From assembly GCA_009773455.1 (NCBI GenBank), contig WSXU01000006.1, positions 186,001 through 250,000 on the forward strand: a DNA stretch of 64,000 nucleotides, read 5' to 3'. Shown piece by piece: positions 6,450-15,827 of this stretch (positions are counted from its first letter, which is position 1; each line of letters opens with the position of its first letter). Origin of the DNA: Bacteroidota bacterium. Its GTDB lineage: Bacteria; Bacteroidota; Bacteroidia; Bacteroidales; Lentimicrobiaceae. The notes below the pieces were generated by a model. It saw only the letters and a program-made list of their open reading frames with translations, did not search any database and had not been told where the DNA came from. The translations under genes and the position numbers were made by a program.

Positions 6450-8234
6450 TTAAAACTTATAGGCATTGTCCTCGATCAGCTTATCGGCAATCCGCCTGCG
6501 TGCTTCCTTAACATTGACACCTGCGACTTTCGTCAGTTTCTCAATGGCGGCATTCAGTTTTTCAGATTCCTCCGGGGTGGCAAATGAGTTAACGGCATCC
6601 ATGGCCGATTTGCGGACCAGATCGGCAGCATCGTAAACATACACATCCAGCATATCGCGGTAAATACCGGCCTGACCCTTCAGACCTTCCAGTTTCTCAA
6701 CCCTCAGGGCAAGTGATTCAGCCACATAGGTTTCCATAATCATTTCGGAGATGTTGTTCATGACCTCCTGCTCCTTCACCAGTTTCTTGTCGAAATAGGT
6801 GGTAACCCCATGAATAGCAATCAGGATCGCTTTCTTGAAACTGGCAATGTACCTGCGTTTTTCATCGTAATAACCTTCATCACCGGCCTTTCCGGTTTTG
6901 ATGGAATCAAGGTTATTGTAAAATGCTGCAGCCGGGCCAAACAGATCAAATTCGCCTTTCTGGGCGCGTTTGATGGCTGTATCGGCAATCAGCAGGCGGT
7001 TGATCTCATTGGTCCCTTCAAAAATCCGGTTGATCCTTGAATCACGGTAGCCGCGTTCAACATCCATCTCGGCTGAATAACCCATTCCACCATGAATCTG
7101 AACGGCCTCGTCAATCACAAAATCAAGGGCTTCTGAACCGTAAACCTTCAGGATGGCAGCTTCCACGGCATAATGGGCGATGCCTTCGATGGTGGCACGT
7201 CCTTTATCAAGACCGGCAGCCTTGTTTATTTCAATCTGATCGTCAATGTCTTTACTGACGCGATAAACAGCAGATTCTGCTGCAAAGGTCTTGATGGCCT
7301 GCTGGGCGAGTTTATGTTTGATGGCCCCAAAGGTGGAGATCAGCACACAAAACTGTTTGCGCTCATTGGCATATTTCACCGAATCATTGATGGCTTTCTT
7401 GGAGGCGCCCAGTACATTGGCGCCCAGTTTAATACGGCCCATGTGCAGGATACTCAGGGCAATCCTGAAACCTTCACCGGGAACACCGATCAGGTTCTCA
7501 ACCGGCACCTTGACATCGTTGTAAAAAATCTGTGCCGTAGATGATCCCTTGATTCCCATTTTCTTCTCATCCGGGGCAACCACCACACCAGGCATATCTT
7601 TCTCAACAATGAACGCACTCAGGATACGGTCGTTGCCGATTTTGGCAAATACAGTCTGCACATCGGCAAAACCGGCGTTGGTGATCCACATTTTCTGTCC
7701 GTTCAGGATGTAATGGGAACCATCTTCCGACAGGCGGGCATTGGTCTTTCCGGCATTGGCATCGCTGCCTGCACCCGGCTCTGTAAGGCAATAAGCACCC
7801 AGCAATTCGCCGGTGGCAAGTTTGGTTACATACTTTTCACGCTGGGCGTCGTTTCCGTAATAGGCGATCGGCAGGGTTCCGATGCCGCAATGGGCCATAA
7901 AGGCAACAGAAAAGGAATAGCCGGCTCCGATGGTCTCAGCGGCAAGCATCTGGGTAACAAAAGACTGTCCGAAACCTCCGTATTCTTCAGGAAGCGCGAT
8001 GCCCATCAAACCGAGTTCGCCTGACTTTTTGAGGGTCTCCTTCATCAGCTGGATATCCGGTGCATCAATCTTATCCATATTCGGATAAACTTCAGTATCC
8101 AGGAAATCCTGACAGGTCTGGGCAATCATCAGCTGTTCATCGTTGAACTCTTCCGGAATAAAAACATCACTGGCTTCAACCGTATCTACGAGGAATTCCC
8201 CGCTTTTTAATACTTTTCTGTTTTCCATTGTCAT
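6450..8234 (-). CDS. acyl-CoA dehydrogenase (large, C-terminally extended)
   Basis: This 594-residue FAD enzyme catalyses alpha,beta-dehydrogenation of acyl-CoA and passes electrons to ETF. Visible family features are YCLTEPGAGSDA and MWITNAGFADVQTVFAK in the N-terminal and middle domains, GRIKLGANVLGASKKAINDS, YANERKQF, and the C-terminal AVQIHGGMGYSAEMDVERGYRDSRINRIFEGTNEINR (about 385-420). It is longer than the usual ~380 residues by a ~150-residue helical extension after EFDLFGPAAAF, like the long ACAD9/VLCAD-type enzymes of Bacteroidota. The final IADKLIEDNAYKF matches that group. Likely substrates are long or medium acyl-CoA; specificity is not visible. It is separated from the upstream dehydrogenase gene by a terminator. 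Confidence 0.92.
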   Translation of the reverse strand: MTMENRKVLKSGEFLVDTVEASDVFIPEEFNDEQLMIAQTCQDFLDTEVYPNMDKIDAPDIQLMKETLKKSGELGLMGIALPEEYGGFGQSFVTQMLAAETIGAGYSFSVAFMAHCGIGTLPIAYYGNDAQREKYVTKLATGELLGAYCLTEPGAGSDANAGKTNARLSEDGSHYILNGQKMWITNAGFADVQTVFAKIGNDRILSAFIVEKDMPGVVVAPDEKKMGIKGSSTAQIFYNDVKVPVENLIGVPGEGFRIALSILHMGRIKLGANVLGASKKAINDSVKYANERKQFCVLISTFGAIKHKLAQQAIKTFAAESAVYRVSKDIDDQIEINKAAGLDKGRATIEGIAHYAVEAAILKVYGSEALDFVIDEAVQIHGGMGYSAEMDVERGYRDSRINRIFEGTNEINRLLIADTAIKRAQKGEFDLFGPAAAFYNNLDSIKTGKAGDEGYYDEKRRYIASFKKAILIAIHGVTTYFDKKLVKEQEVMNNISEMIMETYVAESLALRVEKLEGLKGQAGIYRDMLDVYVYDAADLVRKSAMDAVNSFATPEESEKLNAAIEKLTKVAGVNVKEARRRIADKLIEDNAYKF

Positions 8235-8436
8235 TGATTCGTTGATTGTTTGGGATTTAATTTTCTTCCATAAACGGATGTGTCCGGGTTTTCAGATAAA
8301 GCCGACCTGCTTCTAAATGAAAACTATCAGGATCACAAACAGTTGATTTCCGGCGGAAAATTACAAAAAGGCGGCCGCATGATTAAATATGTTCATAAGA
8401 TTTTTATGAAACCGGCCCGGCAAAAAGCAATAAAAA

Positions 8437-8465
8437 AAGGAACGCCCGGTTAATGAGCATTCCTT
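8437..8465 (-). terminator. intrinsic terminator after etfBA-acd operon
   Basis: Stem AAGGAACGCCC/GAGCATTCCTT (two G-T pairs) around CGGTTAAT-type loop bases, with a T-rich tract on the minus strand (A run at 8432-8438). It lies about 45 bp past the stop of the 567-residue dehydrogenase gene and separates it from the 594-residue one. Confidence 0.75.
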
Positions 8466-8507
8466 CTTAATGATTATCAGCCTGTTAGCCGATTAATTAT
8501 AATTCAT

Positions 8508-10211
8508 CTAAATTTTAAAATCGTTGACATCCTTGGGATGGCAATTGTTGATGAAACTGACGGCTGCGATGTTTTCAGCCCTGCCCTTCCGGATAAAGAT
8601 ATCGGCAGATTTTGTATACACTTCGCTCCGGTTGGCATCGTAAAGCAGAAGATATCCGATCACCACATTCCCGGCCATTTCAACCAGACGGCGCGCATGA
8701 AAGTCAAGGTATTCGTTGTCATTGAACTCATTGACTTTTTCAACCGTTTTGGCAAACTGCTCGGTCATTTTTTCAAGCGCATGTTTCAGATACTCAAGTT
8801 CAGGCCTTACCGGCAGCTGAGCCCTTTCGTGCATAAATGACAGGTACGCTCCATTACCGACACCCCTGATGGCAGCAACGACCTGCAACTGGGAAGTACC
8901 TTCATAGATGGTGGTGATACGCGCGTCGCGGTATATGCGTTCTATCGGGAAGTCCTTCATGTAACCGGTGCCACCGAAAATCTGGATAGCATCATAGGCG
9001 ATCTGGTTACAGCCTTCACTGGAATACAACTTCAGCAGCGGGGTGAACATATCGGCCAGTTTCTGATAAACTTTGGCTTCCTGTCGTTCGTCTGACTCAA
9101 GTTTGCGTTCCCTTGATGCGAAATTGTATGATTTGTAAATATCTACATAGCGCGCGGTTTCATAAAGGAGGCTGCGCATGGCATCGATCTTGACCCTCAT
9201 ATTGGTCAGCATTTCGAATACCGCCGGGTATTGAATGATGGCTTTGCCAAACTGCTCACGCTCCATGGCGTACTTGTGTGCCTCACGGTAGGCTGCCTCA
9301 GCAATTCCCACCGATTGGGACCCGACACCGAGCCTGGCTGAGTTCATCAGCGACATCACGTATTTGATGAGTCCCATTTTGGTGTCACCAATCAGTTTGG
9401 CCGGAGCATTGCGGAAAACCAGTTCACAGGTGGGCGATCCTTTGATCCCCAGTTTATTCTCAATACGCCGCACTGTAACGGCCTGATCGGTTCGGTCATA
9501 GACAAAGAGCGACAATCCGCGGGCATCGGTGGTTCCTTCTTCGGAACGGGCCAGCACCAGTGAAATATCGGCATCACCATTGGTGATGAAGCGTTTGACG
9601 CCATCAAGCAGCCAGCGGTGCTTATGATTGTCGTAGGTAGCTTTAAGCTGCACCGCCTGAAGGTCGGATCCTGCATCGGGCTCTGTGAGGTCCATGGCGG
9701 CAGTGGCCCCTTTGTGGAAGCGGGGAAGAAACTCCGCTTTGATCTCCTCGGAAGCAAACTCATGAATGGTTTCGGCGCAGTCCTGAAGTCCCCAGATGTT
9801 GGCAAAACCTGCATCTGCTCGTGATACGATTTCACCCGACATAACATAGGGTACCATGGGAAGGTTCAGTCCGTCATACTGCCTGGGCAGTGTAAATCCA
9901 ACCAGCCCGGCTTTAACGAGGGCATCGTAGTTCTGTCTGGTTCCACGGGCATAAACGACCTCGTTGTTGACCAGTTCAGGACCCTCTTTATCAACGGATT
10001 CTGCATTGGGTCCAATGATCTCACCACTGATTTCCCCGATGATTTCCATCACTTTATCGTAGTTGTCGATGGCATCTTCAAAATCGAGCGGGGCAAAATC
10101 GTATTTTTCCTTGTCGGTATAATCCGACTCTTTCAGTTTCACGATCTTCTCCATCAGCGGATGGGTCAGGTGAAACTTAAGATGGGGATTGTCGTTATAA
10201 AAGTTTTCCAT
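8508..10211 (-). CDS. acyl-CoA dehydrogenase, ETF-linked
   Basis: This 567-residue acyl-CoA dehydrogenase family protein shows AAMDLTEPDAGSDLQAV, RWLLDGVKRFITNGDADISLVLAR, LGIKGSPTCELVFRNAPA, AREGSQSVGIAEAAYREA-like helix and YAMEREQFGKAI. The C-terminal FAD signature is AIQIFGGTGYMKDFPIERIYRDARITTIYEGTSQLQ (about 410-445). An N-terminal ~60-residue and a C-terminal ~110-residue extension make it longer than short-chain enzymes. It follows etfA by 12 bp and etfB before that, so the three form one operon and this dehydrogenase is probably the dedicated donor to that ETF. The substrate could be a branched, aromatic or long-chain acyl-CoA; the sequence does not decide. Confidence 0.9.
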   Translation of the reverse strand: MENFYNDNPHLKFHLTHPLMEKIVKLKESDYTDKEKYDFAPLDFEDAIDNYDKVMEIIGEISGEIIGPNAESVDKEGPELVNNEVVYARGTRQNYDALVKAGLVGFTLPRQYDGLNLPMVPYVMSGEIVSRADAGFANIWGLQDCAETIHEFASEEIKAEFLPRFHKGATAAMDLTEPDAGSDLQAVQLKATYDNHKHRWLLDGVKRFITNGDADISLVLARSEEGTTDARGLSLFVYDRTDQAVTVRRIENKLGIKGSPTCELVFRNAPAKLIGDTKMGLIKYVMSLMNSARLGVGSQSVGIAEAAYREAHKYAMEREQFGKAIIQYPAVFEMLTNMRVKIDAMRSLLYETARYVDIYKSYNFASRERKLESDERQEAKVYQKLADMFTPLLKLYSSEGCNQIAYDAIQIFGGTGYMKDFPIERIYRDARITTIYEGTSQLQVVAAIRGVGNGAYLSFMHERAQLPVRPELEYLKHALEKMTEQFAKTVEKVNEFNDNEYLDFHARRLVEMAGNVVIGYLLLYDANRSEVYTKSADIFIRKGRAENIAAVSFINNCHPKDVNDFKI

Positions 10212-10223
10212 TGCTTCTTTTTT

Positions 10224-11246
10224 TTACTTCGAATTCTTCTTGTAAAATCTGATCATTTTCGGAATCACATCGGCTACATTTCCGACAATGGTAAAGTCAG
10301 CAATCTGATTGATCGGGGCGCTGACGTCGGTATTGATGGAAATGATCTGTGCCGACTGGTCCATGCCAGCCCTGTGCTGCACGGCACCTGAAATTCCGCA
10401 GGCGATGTAAAGCTTGGGCCTGACCGTTACACCGGTCTGTCCTACCTGACGTTCATGGTCAACGAAACCCGCATCCACTGCGGCACGTGAAGCACCAACC
10501 TGTGCCCCGAGGATATCGGCCAGGTCGAAAAGCAGGTTGAAATTCTCCTTAGAGCCAACACCATACCCACCTGAAATGATTACCTGTGCGTTTTTGATGT
10601 CGATTTTGCTCTTTTCCATGTGACGCTCAATGATGGTGACAGCAAAGTCATCATCTTTCAGGATTTTCCTGGCATCGATCTTTTTCAGTTTGCCTTTGAA
10701 TTTGGCAGAGAAGATCTCTTTTTTCATCACCCCTTCGCGGACAGTAGCCATTTGAGGGCGTGTTTCCGGGTTGATGATGGTGGCGATGATGTTGCCACCG
10801 AATGCAGGCCTGATCTGGTATAACAGGTTCTTGTATTCGGTTTGCGTCTTGTTCTCGAAATGATCACCGATTTCAAGGCTGGTGCAGTCGGCAGTCAGCC
10901 CGCAACGAAGTGCCGAAGCTACACGGGGTGCAATGTCACGTCCGATGCTTGTAGCCCCGAACAGGGCTATCTCCGGCTTTTCCTTTTCGAAAAGATCAAG
11001 CATGATCGAAGTATGCGGCAGTGTGGTATAGGGAAACAACCGCTCATCATCTGCATAATGGATGACATCCACACCATATGGGTAGAGTAATGGTTCCAGA
11101 CCGCTCACCTTATGACCGATAACAACCGCTTCAAGTTTAACATTCAGGTCACCGGCGAGTTTTTTGCCTTTCGATAAAAGCTCAAGGCTGACATCAGCAA
11201 TCGTCCGCTCCTCGGTAACTTCGCAATAAACAAATATGTTGTTCAC
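10224..11246 (-). CDS. etfA: electron transfer flavoprotein alpha subunit (first pair)
   Basis: This 340-residue ETF alpha subunit has the C-terminal FAD domain with VIISGGYGVGSKENFNLL, GASRAAVDAGFVDHERQVGQTGVTVRPKLYIACGISG (split here only for description) and AVQHRAGMDQSAQIISINTD (about 220-320). It forms a heterodimer with the EtfB encoded 42 bp upstream and carries electrons from acyl-CoA dehydrogenase to a quinone reductase or another acceptor. The PYGVDVIHYADDE-type N-terminal domain differs from the second EtfA at 14.8 kb, so the two are not recent duplicates. Gene order is etfB-etfA-acd. Confidence 0.93.
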   Translation of the reverse strand: MNNIFVYCEVTEERTIADVSLELLSKGKKLAGDLNVKLEAVVIGHKVSGLEPLLYPYGVDVIHYADDERLFPYTTLPHTSIMLDLFEKEKPEIALFGATSIGRDIAPRVASALRCGLTADCTSLEIGDHFENKTQTEYKNLLYQIRPAFGGNIIATIINPETRPQMATVREGVMKKEIFSAKFKGKLKKIDARKILKDDDFAVTIIERHMEKSKIDIKNAQVIISGGYGVGSKENFNLLFDLADILGAQVGASRAAVDAGFVDHERQVGQTGVTVRPKLYIACGISGAVQHRAGMDQSAQIISINTDVSAPINQIADFTIVGNVADVIPKMIRFYKKNSK

Positions 11247-11288
11247 GTACTTTTTAATTAGGTCAATAAATAAATTGTCTAGCTTCCT

Positions 11289-12161
11289 TTAACCAATGAT
11301 GTGGCTCTTCATCAGTTCCTTCATCAGCGATTCAATCTCCTTATCGGAACTGCCGATTATTTTTGAATCCTTGTGCTGAAAAACAACATTCTCGATTTTC
11401 TTCACTTTCGTAGGTGATCCGGAAAGACCGAGCATTTCAGTCTGAGCGTTCAGATCATCGGCGGTCCATTCATCAATCAGCAGATACGGACGATCGTTGT
11501 ACAATTCAGTGTAATCTTTGGTTTCATTCTGTAATTCGGTAACCGTGCGGGCATGCTTGTATTTCATCAGCAGTTTGGCCACACGCTGACGACAAACCGG
11601 TGCTGAGCCGTGCACTGTAATTGCTGCCGGAAGGGTTGAATTAACGACCTCCACACCCCTTTCAAGCCGGCGCTTCACGATGATTTTCTTGGCGTCGACC
11701 GAAATGATCTCCTCACAATAAGTAATCTGGGGAATTCCAAGTTTCTCGGCCGTTTGCGGACCAACCTGGGCTGTATCGCCGTCGATGGCCTGCCTGCCAG
11801 AAATCACCAGATGATAGGGAGCAAGCTTCTTAACTGCCAGCGACAACGCATAGGATGTTGCGAGGGTATCGGAACCGGCAAATTTCCGGTCAGTAATCAG
11901 ATAACCCCGGTCAGCACCGCGATACATGGCCTCACGAATGATTTCAGCAGCCCGGAAGGGTCCCATGGTCAGCAGGATGACTTCAGCTTCAGGAATTTTA
12001 TCCTTGATGCTGAGGGCCTGCTCCAGGGCGTGTAAATCCTCCGGGTTAAAGATCGCAGGCAATGCCGCCCTGTTCACAGTTCCATCGGCTTTCATGGCAT
12101 CCTTGCCTACATTCCGGGTGTCCGGAACCTGCTTGGCTAATACAATTATTCTAAAACGCAT
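11289..12161 (-). CDS. etfB: electron transfer flavoprotein beta subunit (first pair)
   Basis: This 290-residue ETF beta subunit starts with IIVLAKQVPDTRNVGKDAMK and contains the nucleotide-binding stretch ISGRQAIDGDTAQVGPQTAEKLGIP (about 122-145). It is about 40 residues longer than the second EtfB in the window, with an extra C-terminal helix region ending MKELMKSHIIG. It heads the operon etfB-etfA-acd and is preceded by a promoter at 12237-12270. The long-beta type is common in anaerobic Bacteroidota; whether it bifurcates electrons cannot be read from sequence by eye. Confidence 0.93.
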   Translation of the reverse strand: MRFRIIVLAKQVPDTRNVGKDAMKADGTVNRAALPAIFNPEDLHALEQALSIKDKIPEAEVILLTMGPFRAAEIIREAMYRGADRGYLITDRKFAGSDTLATSYALSLAVKKLAPYHLVISGRQAIDGDTAQVGPQTAEKLGIPQITYCEEIISVDAKKIIVKRRLERGVEVVNSTLPAAITVHGSAPVCRQRVAKLLMKYKHARTVTELQNETKDYTELYNDRPYLLIDEWTADDLNAQTEMLGLSGSPTKVKKIENVVFQHKDSKIIGSSDKEIESLMKELMKSHIIG

Positions 12162-12236
12162 AGTCGGTTATTCTGGTTTAAACTTCAACAATCGTGTTCG
12201 TTGTACTGCGTGATCTTCCTTTGAAATTCAAAGGTG

Positions 12237-12270
12237 CAAAAATAAGATTTTAGGGTTTATCTCCGACAAA
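12237..12270 (-). promoter_or_regulatory. promoter of etfBA-acd operon
   Basis: Minus-strand TTTG (12267-12270), 22-bp spacer and perfect TATTTTTG (12237-12244). The inferred start is near 12230, about 70 nt before the etfB ATG. Confidence 0.5.
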
Positions 12271-12464
12271 AAGAGTCTAATGCTGACACAATCAGTACTT
12301 TAAATATGCATTCTTCGACATATCTATCTAAGTACTAAATCCTTATGTCTACAGAGGTTTCATGATTCAGGGATAGAGCAAGATCGCAGACATGTTATGG
12401 TTCACGCCTGATTATGACCTGAATTTAAAATGGAGATGTGCTGAAAGCAGTTATTCTGAATGAA

Positions 12465-13256
12465 TTACAGATCCATAACCTGCACAATCAGTTCTGCAAT
12501 ATCCAGGTTTTTGATATCTTCCTTGTTTTTGTACTTGAGACCATCGGTAAGCATGGTCATACAAAACGGGCAGGCTGTGGCAACGATTTTGGCATCACTG
12601 CGCAAAACCTCCTCGGTTCTTTCGATAAAGACTTCCTTCTTTCCCGTTTCAGCCTCCTTGAACATCTGGGCACCACCGGCGCCACAACAGTATGAAAAGC
12701 TCCGGTTGCGCTCCAGTTCGACAAAATCGTTGGTAAGCTTCTTCAGGATGCTGCGGGGTTCTGCGTAAATATCGTTGCCACGCCCCAGGTAACAGGGGTC
12801 GTGATAGGTAATGCGGGTATTGCCAAGCATGGAAGCATCCAGTTTTATGTTACCGTTTTCGATGTGATGATCGAGAAACTGAACGTAATTGATCACCTCA
12901 TAATGACCACCAAGATCAGGATATTCGTTTTTGAAAATATTGAAACAATGCGGGCAAATGGTGATGATCTTTTTTACTTCATAATTTTTCAGAATCTCAA
13001 TGATCTGCAAAGCCTGCATCTGGTAAAGCATTTCATTCCCGGCCCTGCGCGCCGGATCTCCGGTGCAGGTCTCCTCCTTTCCAAGCACAGCATAACTGAT
13101 GCCCAAATGCGTAAGGATTTTTGTGAAGGCCCTGGTAACCTTTTTATACCGGTCGTCGAAAGCGCCGGCACACCCAACCCAGAAAAGGTATTCGGGCTTT
13201 TCACCACGGGCAAACAAATCGGCCATTACCGGCACCTCAATCTTTTTTGTTTCCAT
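12465..13256 (-). CDS. CCG-domain iron-sulfur protein (HdrD/GlpC-like half of ETF:menaquinone oxidoreductase)
   Basis: This 263-residue soluble protein has two cysteine-rich (CCG) domains like heterodisulfide reductase HdrB/HdrD and GlpC. The first has C in WVGCAGAF, then ETCTGDPARR (CT instead of the usual CC) and ICPHCFNIF. The second is canonical: HDPCYLGRGNDIY, FSYCCGAGGAQMF and ATACPFCMTML. Such domains bind non-cubane 4Fe-4S clusters. It follows the membrane iron-sulfur protein gene by 152 bp on the same strand. In other bacteria the two are fused into one ETF:menaquinone oxidoreductase, so here they probably form a two-subunit version taking electrons from ETF to menaquinone. Confidence 0.85.
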   Translation of the reverse strand: METKKIEVPVMADLFARGEKPEYLFWVGCAGAFDDRYKKVTRAFTKILTHLGISYAVLGKEETCTGDPARRAGNEMLYQMQALQIIEILKNYEVKKIITICPHCFNIFKNEYPDLGGHYEVINYVQFLDHHIENGNIKLDASMLGNTRITYHDPCYLGRGNDIYAEPRSILKKLTNDFVELERNRSFSYCCGAGGAQMFKEAETGKKEVFIERTEEVLRSDAKIVATACPFCMTMLTDGLKYKNKEDIKNLDIAELIVQVMDL

Positions 13257-13365
13257 TCCTGATTCAGTTTAATTCGATCAATACTGTTTTATACCACTCC
13301 GAAACATAAAGTATCCGGATTCAAAAAGGCCAACACATGAGACCGGAAATTAATATCAATAAAAA

Positions 13366-13402
13366 CCTTAGTGTTCCTAAGTGTCCTTAGTGCCTAAGTG
13401 GT
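13366..13402. repeat. CTTAGTG/CTAAGTG intergenic array
   Basis: Four near-tandem units CCTTAGTG, TCCTAAGTG, TCCTTAGTG, CCTAAGTGG fill the gap just after the stop of the membrane iron-sulfur gene. Each unit is a half-palindrome of its neighbour (CTTAG/CTAAG), so the array could fold. It resembles the CTCTGTG array at 5.0 kb in style but not in sequence. Confidence 0.6.
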
Positions 13403-13408
13403 AAATTT

Positions 13409-14737
13409 TTACTTCCCTACATTCATTTCCAGGTTATCCGTCCACAGCAGCCGGTCCTCGGGTGAATACTGCCAGGGTGCCCCGTTGTTTTCGATATTGG
13501 CAAACATGGTCTTCAACCCGGTAGGCGCACTGCTCTCTTCCATCACAAGATATCTCCGCATATCAACAATCAGGGTCGGATGGTTGATGTTTACCGGGCA
13601 TTCCTGTGCACAGGCATTGCAGGTGGTGCAGGCCCAGAGTTCTTCCTCCGAAATATAATCACGAAGCAATGATCTGTTATCTGTAAAATCTTTCCCGTTT
13701 TTCACCAGCCCGGGACCCTTCTCTTTCATCCTGGCACGTAGGTCCATAAATATCTTGCGGGGCGACAGCATTTTCCCTGTGGTATTGGCAGGGCATACCG
13801 CAGTACAACGTCCGCACTCGGTGCAGGAAAGCGAATCAAAATAGTTCTTCCAGGTAACATCTTCCACATCCTTAACACCAAAGCGGGCCACCGGAACATC
13901 ACCGGCAGGTGCGCTGAAAGCGGTTTCCTGGTCAAGCATCAGTTTCACCTCGCGGGTGATATCGTCCATATTGGTCAGCTTACCCAACGGATCCAACCTC
14001 GACAGAAACGTATTCGGCACCGACATGAATACATGGAAATGCTTGGAATAAGGCAGGATGTTGGCAAAAACAAAGATCAGCAGGATATGCGACCACCAGA
14101 AGAATTCGTACCAGAAATGCAGACCCTGTGATGTGAGCCCGCTGAAAATGGGAGCTAAAATGGCCCCTATGGGATAAACACCATAAACAGTTCCGCCTTC
14201 TGCTGCCTCAAAGGCAATATAAGCCGCATTCATGCCCATCAGCGATATCATCAGCAATAGGATCATCGACAGGGCCAGGTTGGCATCCTGATGCGATTTC
14301 TTCTTCATCTCGATGCCTTCGAAGCGACTTACATGCAGAAAGATTCTCCTGATCATAAAGATCACGATGGAAATGGCCACCAGCAATGCAAAAACATCAC
14401 CGGATGCCATGATCACATCATGAAGCCCCCCGAGTACTTTCAACGATCGTTCGGAGCCGGAGAGACCATCGATGACCATCTCGATGCTGCCGAAAATAAT
14501 CACACAGAAACCCCAGAATACCAGCGCATGAAAAAATCCCATCACCGGGTGACGAAATATCTTGGTTTGACCAATGGCTACATTCAGCATCACCCGGGTC
14601 CTTTTGCCAAAATCCCTGATGGGAAAGCCGGCTTTGGTAAATCTGAAAAAGCTGATCAGCCTGAGCACAGTGTAGGTAAATACACCGAGCGTGAACAGAA
14701 GTGCAATTGCAAAAACGATCTGTTTTATCATGACCAA
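13409..14737 (-). CDS. membrane iron-sulfur oxidoreductase (NarI-like + 2x4Fe-4S; ETF:menaquinone oxidoreductase)
   Basis: The N-terminal ~260 residues of this 442-residue protein form about five to six membrane helices (IVFAIALLFTLGVFTYTVL, ALVFWGFCVIIFGSIEMVI, and others) with histidines suited to heme b, as in NarI/HdrE. The C-terminal part has two ferredoxin-type 4Fe-4S motifs, CTECGRCTAVCP (about 315) and CTTCNACAQECP (about 375). This is the N-terminal half of the FeS-oxidoreductase (EMO) that moves electrons from ETF to menaquinone in beta-oxidising bacteria; the CCG half is the next gene. It lies directly after etfB2-etfA2 (82 bp gap), so that ETF pair is its most likely electron donor. 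Confidence 0.88.
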   Translation of the reverse strand: MVMIKQIVFAIALLFTLGVFTYTVLRLISFFRFTKAGFPIRDFGKRTRVMLNVAIGQTKIFRHPVMGFFHALVFWGFCVIIFGSIEMVIDGLSGSERSLKVLGGLHDVIMASGDVFALLVAISIVIFMIRRIFLHVSRFEGIEMKKKSHQDANLALSMILLLMISLMGMNAAYIAFEAAEGGTVYGVYPIGAILAPIFSGLTSQGLHFWYEFFWWSHILLIFVFANILPYSKHFHVFMSVPNTFLSRLDPLGKLTNMDDITREVKLMLDQETAFSAPAGDVPVARFGVKDVEDVTWKNYFDSLSCTECGRCTAVCPANTTGKMLSPRKIFMDLRARMKEKGPGLVKNGKDFTDNRSLLRDYISEEELWACTTCNACAQECPVNINHPTLIVDMRRYLVMEESSAPTGLKTMFANIENNGAPWQYSPEDRLLWTDNLEMNVGK

Positions 14738-14819
14738 TTGTTTTAAAAGAAAAATGTCCTTACAGGTATTCTTTTGCGAAGATACTTTTCAGGACATTCA
14801 TCAGGTATTTCTGCTGAAT

Positions 14820-15791
14820 TTATTTTGACTTTACTTCTCTGAGTTTCTCAACAAGCCTCGGCAAAATCTTTGCAGCGTCACCCACAATACCATACTGGGC
14901 AGCCTCAAAAATCGGGGCATCCTTATCGGTGTTGATGGCTACAATATATTTTGATGAACTGATGCCAGCCAGATGTTGTATGGCCCCTGAGATACCAATG
15001 GCAAAATAGAGATTTGGTGCAATAATCTTTCCGGTCTGACCTGTATGCTCATCGTGAGGACGCCATCCTTCATCCGATACCGGACGCGAACAGGCTGTGC
15101 CTGCACCCAGAAGCTCAGCCATCTCAACCAGGGGTCCCCAGTTATCGGCCGACCGCATACCCCTTCCTCCCGAAACCACAATGTCGGCATCAGTCAGCAG
15201 AATTTTTCCGGTTTGCTTCTGAACATCCGTAACCTTTGTCCTGAGAAGGTTCTGGTCAGGTTGAATACCTGATTTTTCGATGGCCACCGTCTTTGGTGAT
15301 TCAATCACTTCGAATGAATTCTGAGCCAGGGTAATGATCTTCACTGGGGTTTTTATCTCCACATTGGCAAATGCCTTACCGGAATATACCTTTTTATAAA
15401 CGATAAACTGTGAAGTTGAAACCGGCAACCTGCTCACACCCGAGGCAATGCCTGCCTTCAGTTTCACCGAAAGTCTCGGTGCCAGGGCCTTGCCGGTATT
15501 GTTGTTTGAAAGAACGACCACGCTTGCGCTGACACTCTTTGCCACTTCTGCAATGAGACTGGTATAAGCCTGATCATCAAGCGATTTCAGGGCTCCGTTT
15601 TCAATACTTATGATCCGGCCGGCTCCGTATGTAGCCAGTTTGCTGAGTTCACCTTCATCCACACTACCTATGGATACTGCCACAGCCTGAACGCCAAGCA
15701 TTTCGGCAACCTTAGATGCGTAGGACACCAGTTCAAAAGAAAGTTTCTTGAATTTTCCATCCCAGTTTTCGGGATAAACCAATACTGCCAT
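14820..15791 (-). CDS. etfA: electron transfer flavoprotein alpha subunit (second pair)
   Basis: This 323-residue ETF alpha subunit has [44 protein letters not shown] and [18 protein letters not shown] near the C-terminus, the FAD-binding domain of the family. An N-terminal domain of about 190 residues matches EtfA/FixB. It lies 36 bp after etfB2 and 82 bp before the membrane iron-sulfur gene, so it probably acts in the same ETF-to-menaquinone route. Sequence differences from the EtfA at 10.2 kb (DEHTGQTGK versus ERQVGQTGV) suggest a different partner or redox tuning. Confidence 0.93.
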   Translation of the reverse strand: MAVLVYPENWDGKFKKLSFELVSYASKVAEMLGVQAVAVSIGSVDEGELSKLATYGAGRIISIENGALKSLDDQAYTSLIAEVAKSVSASVVVLSNNNTGKALAPRLSVKLKAGIASGVSRLPVSTSQFIVYKKVYSGKAFANVEIKTPVKIITLAQNSFEVIESPKTVAIEKSGIQPDQNLLRTKVTDVQKQTGKILLTDADIVVSGGRGMRSADNWGPLVEMAELLGAGTACSRPVSDEGWRPHDEHTGQTGKIIAPNLYFAIGISGAIQHLAGISSSKYIVAINTDKDAPIFEAAQYGIVGDAAKILPRLVEKLREVKSK

Positions 15792-15827
15792 ATGTTGAAT
15801 TGTTTATATCGTGAACAATAGTTAATA

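Noticed and set aside
6296-6511. 71-residue plus-strand frame
   Set aside because: Runs across a REP-like palindrome into the antisense of the dehydrogenase gene.
12801-13262. 153-residue plus-strand frame
   Set aside because: Antisense shadow of the CCG-domain protein gene, which has clear motifs.
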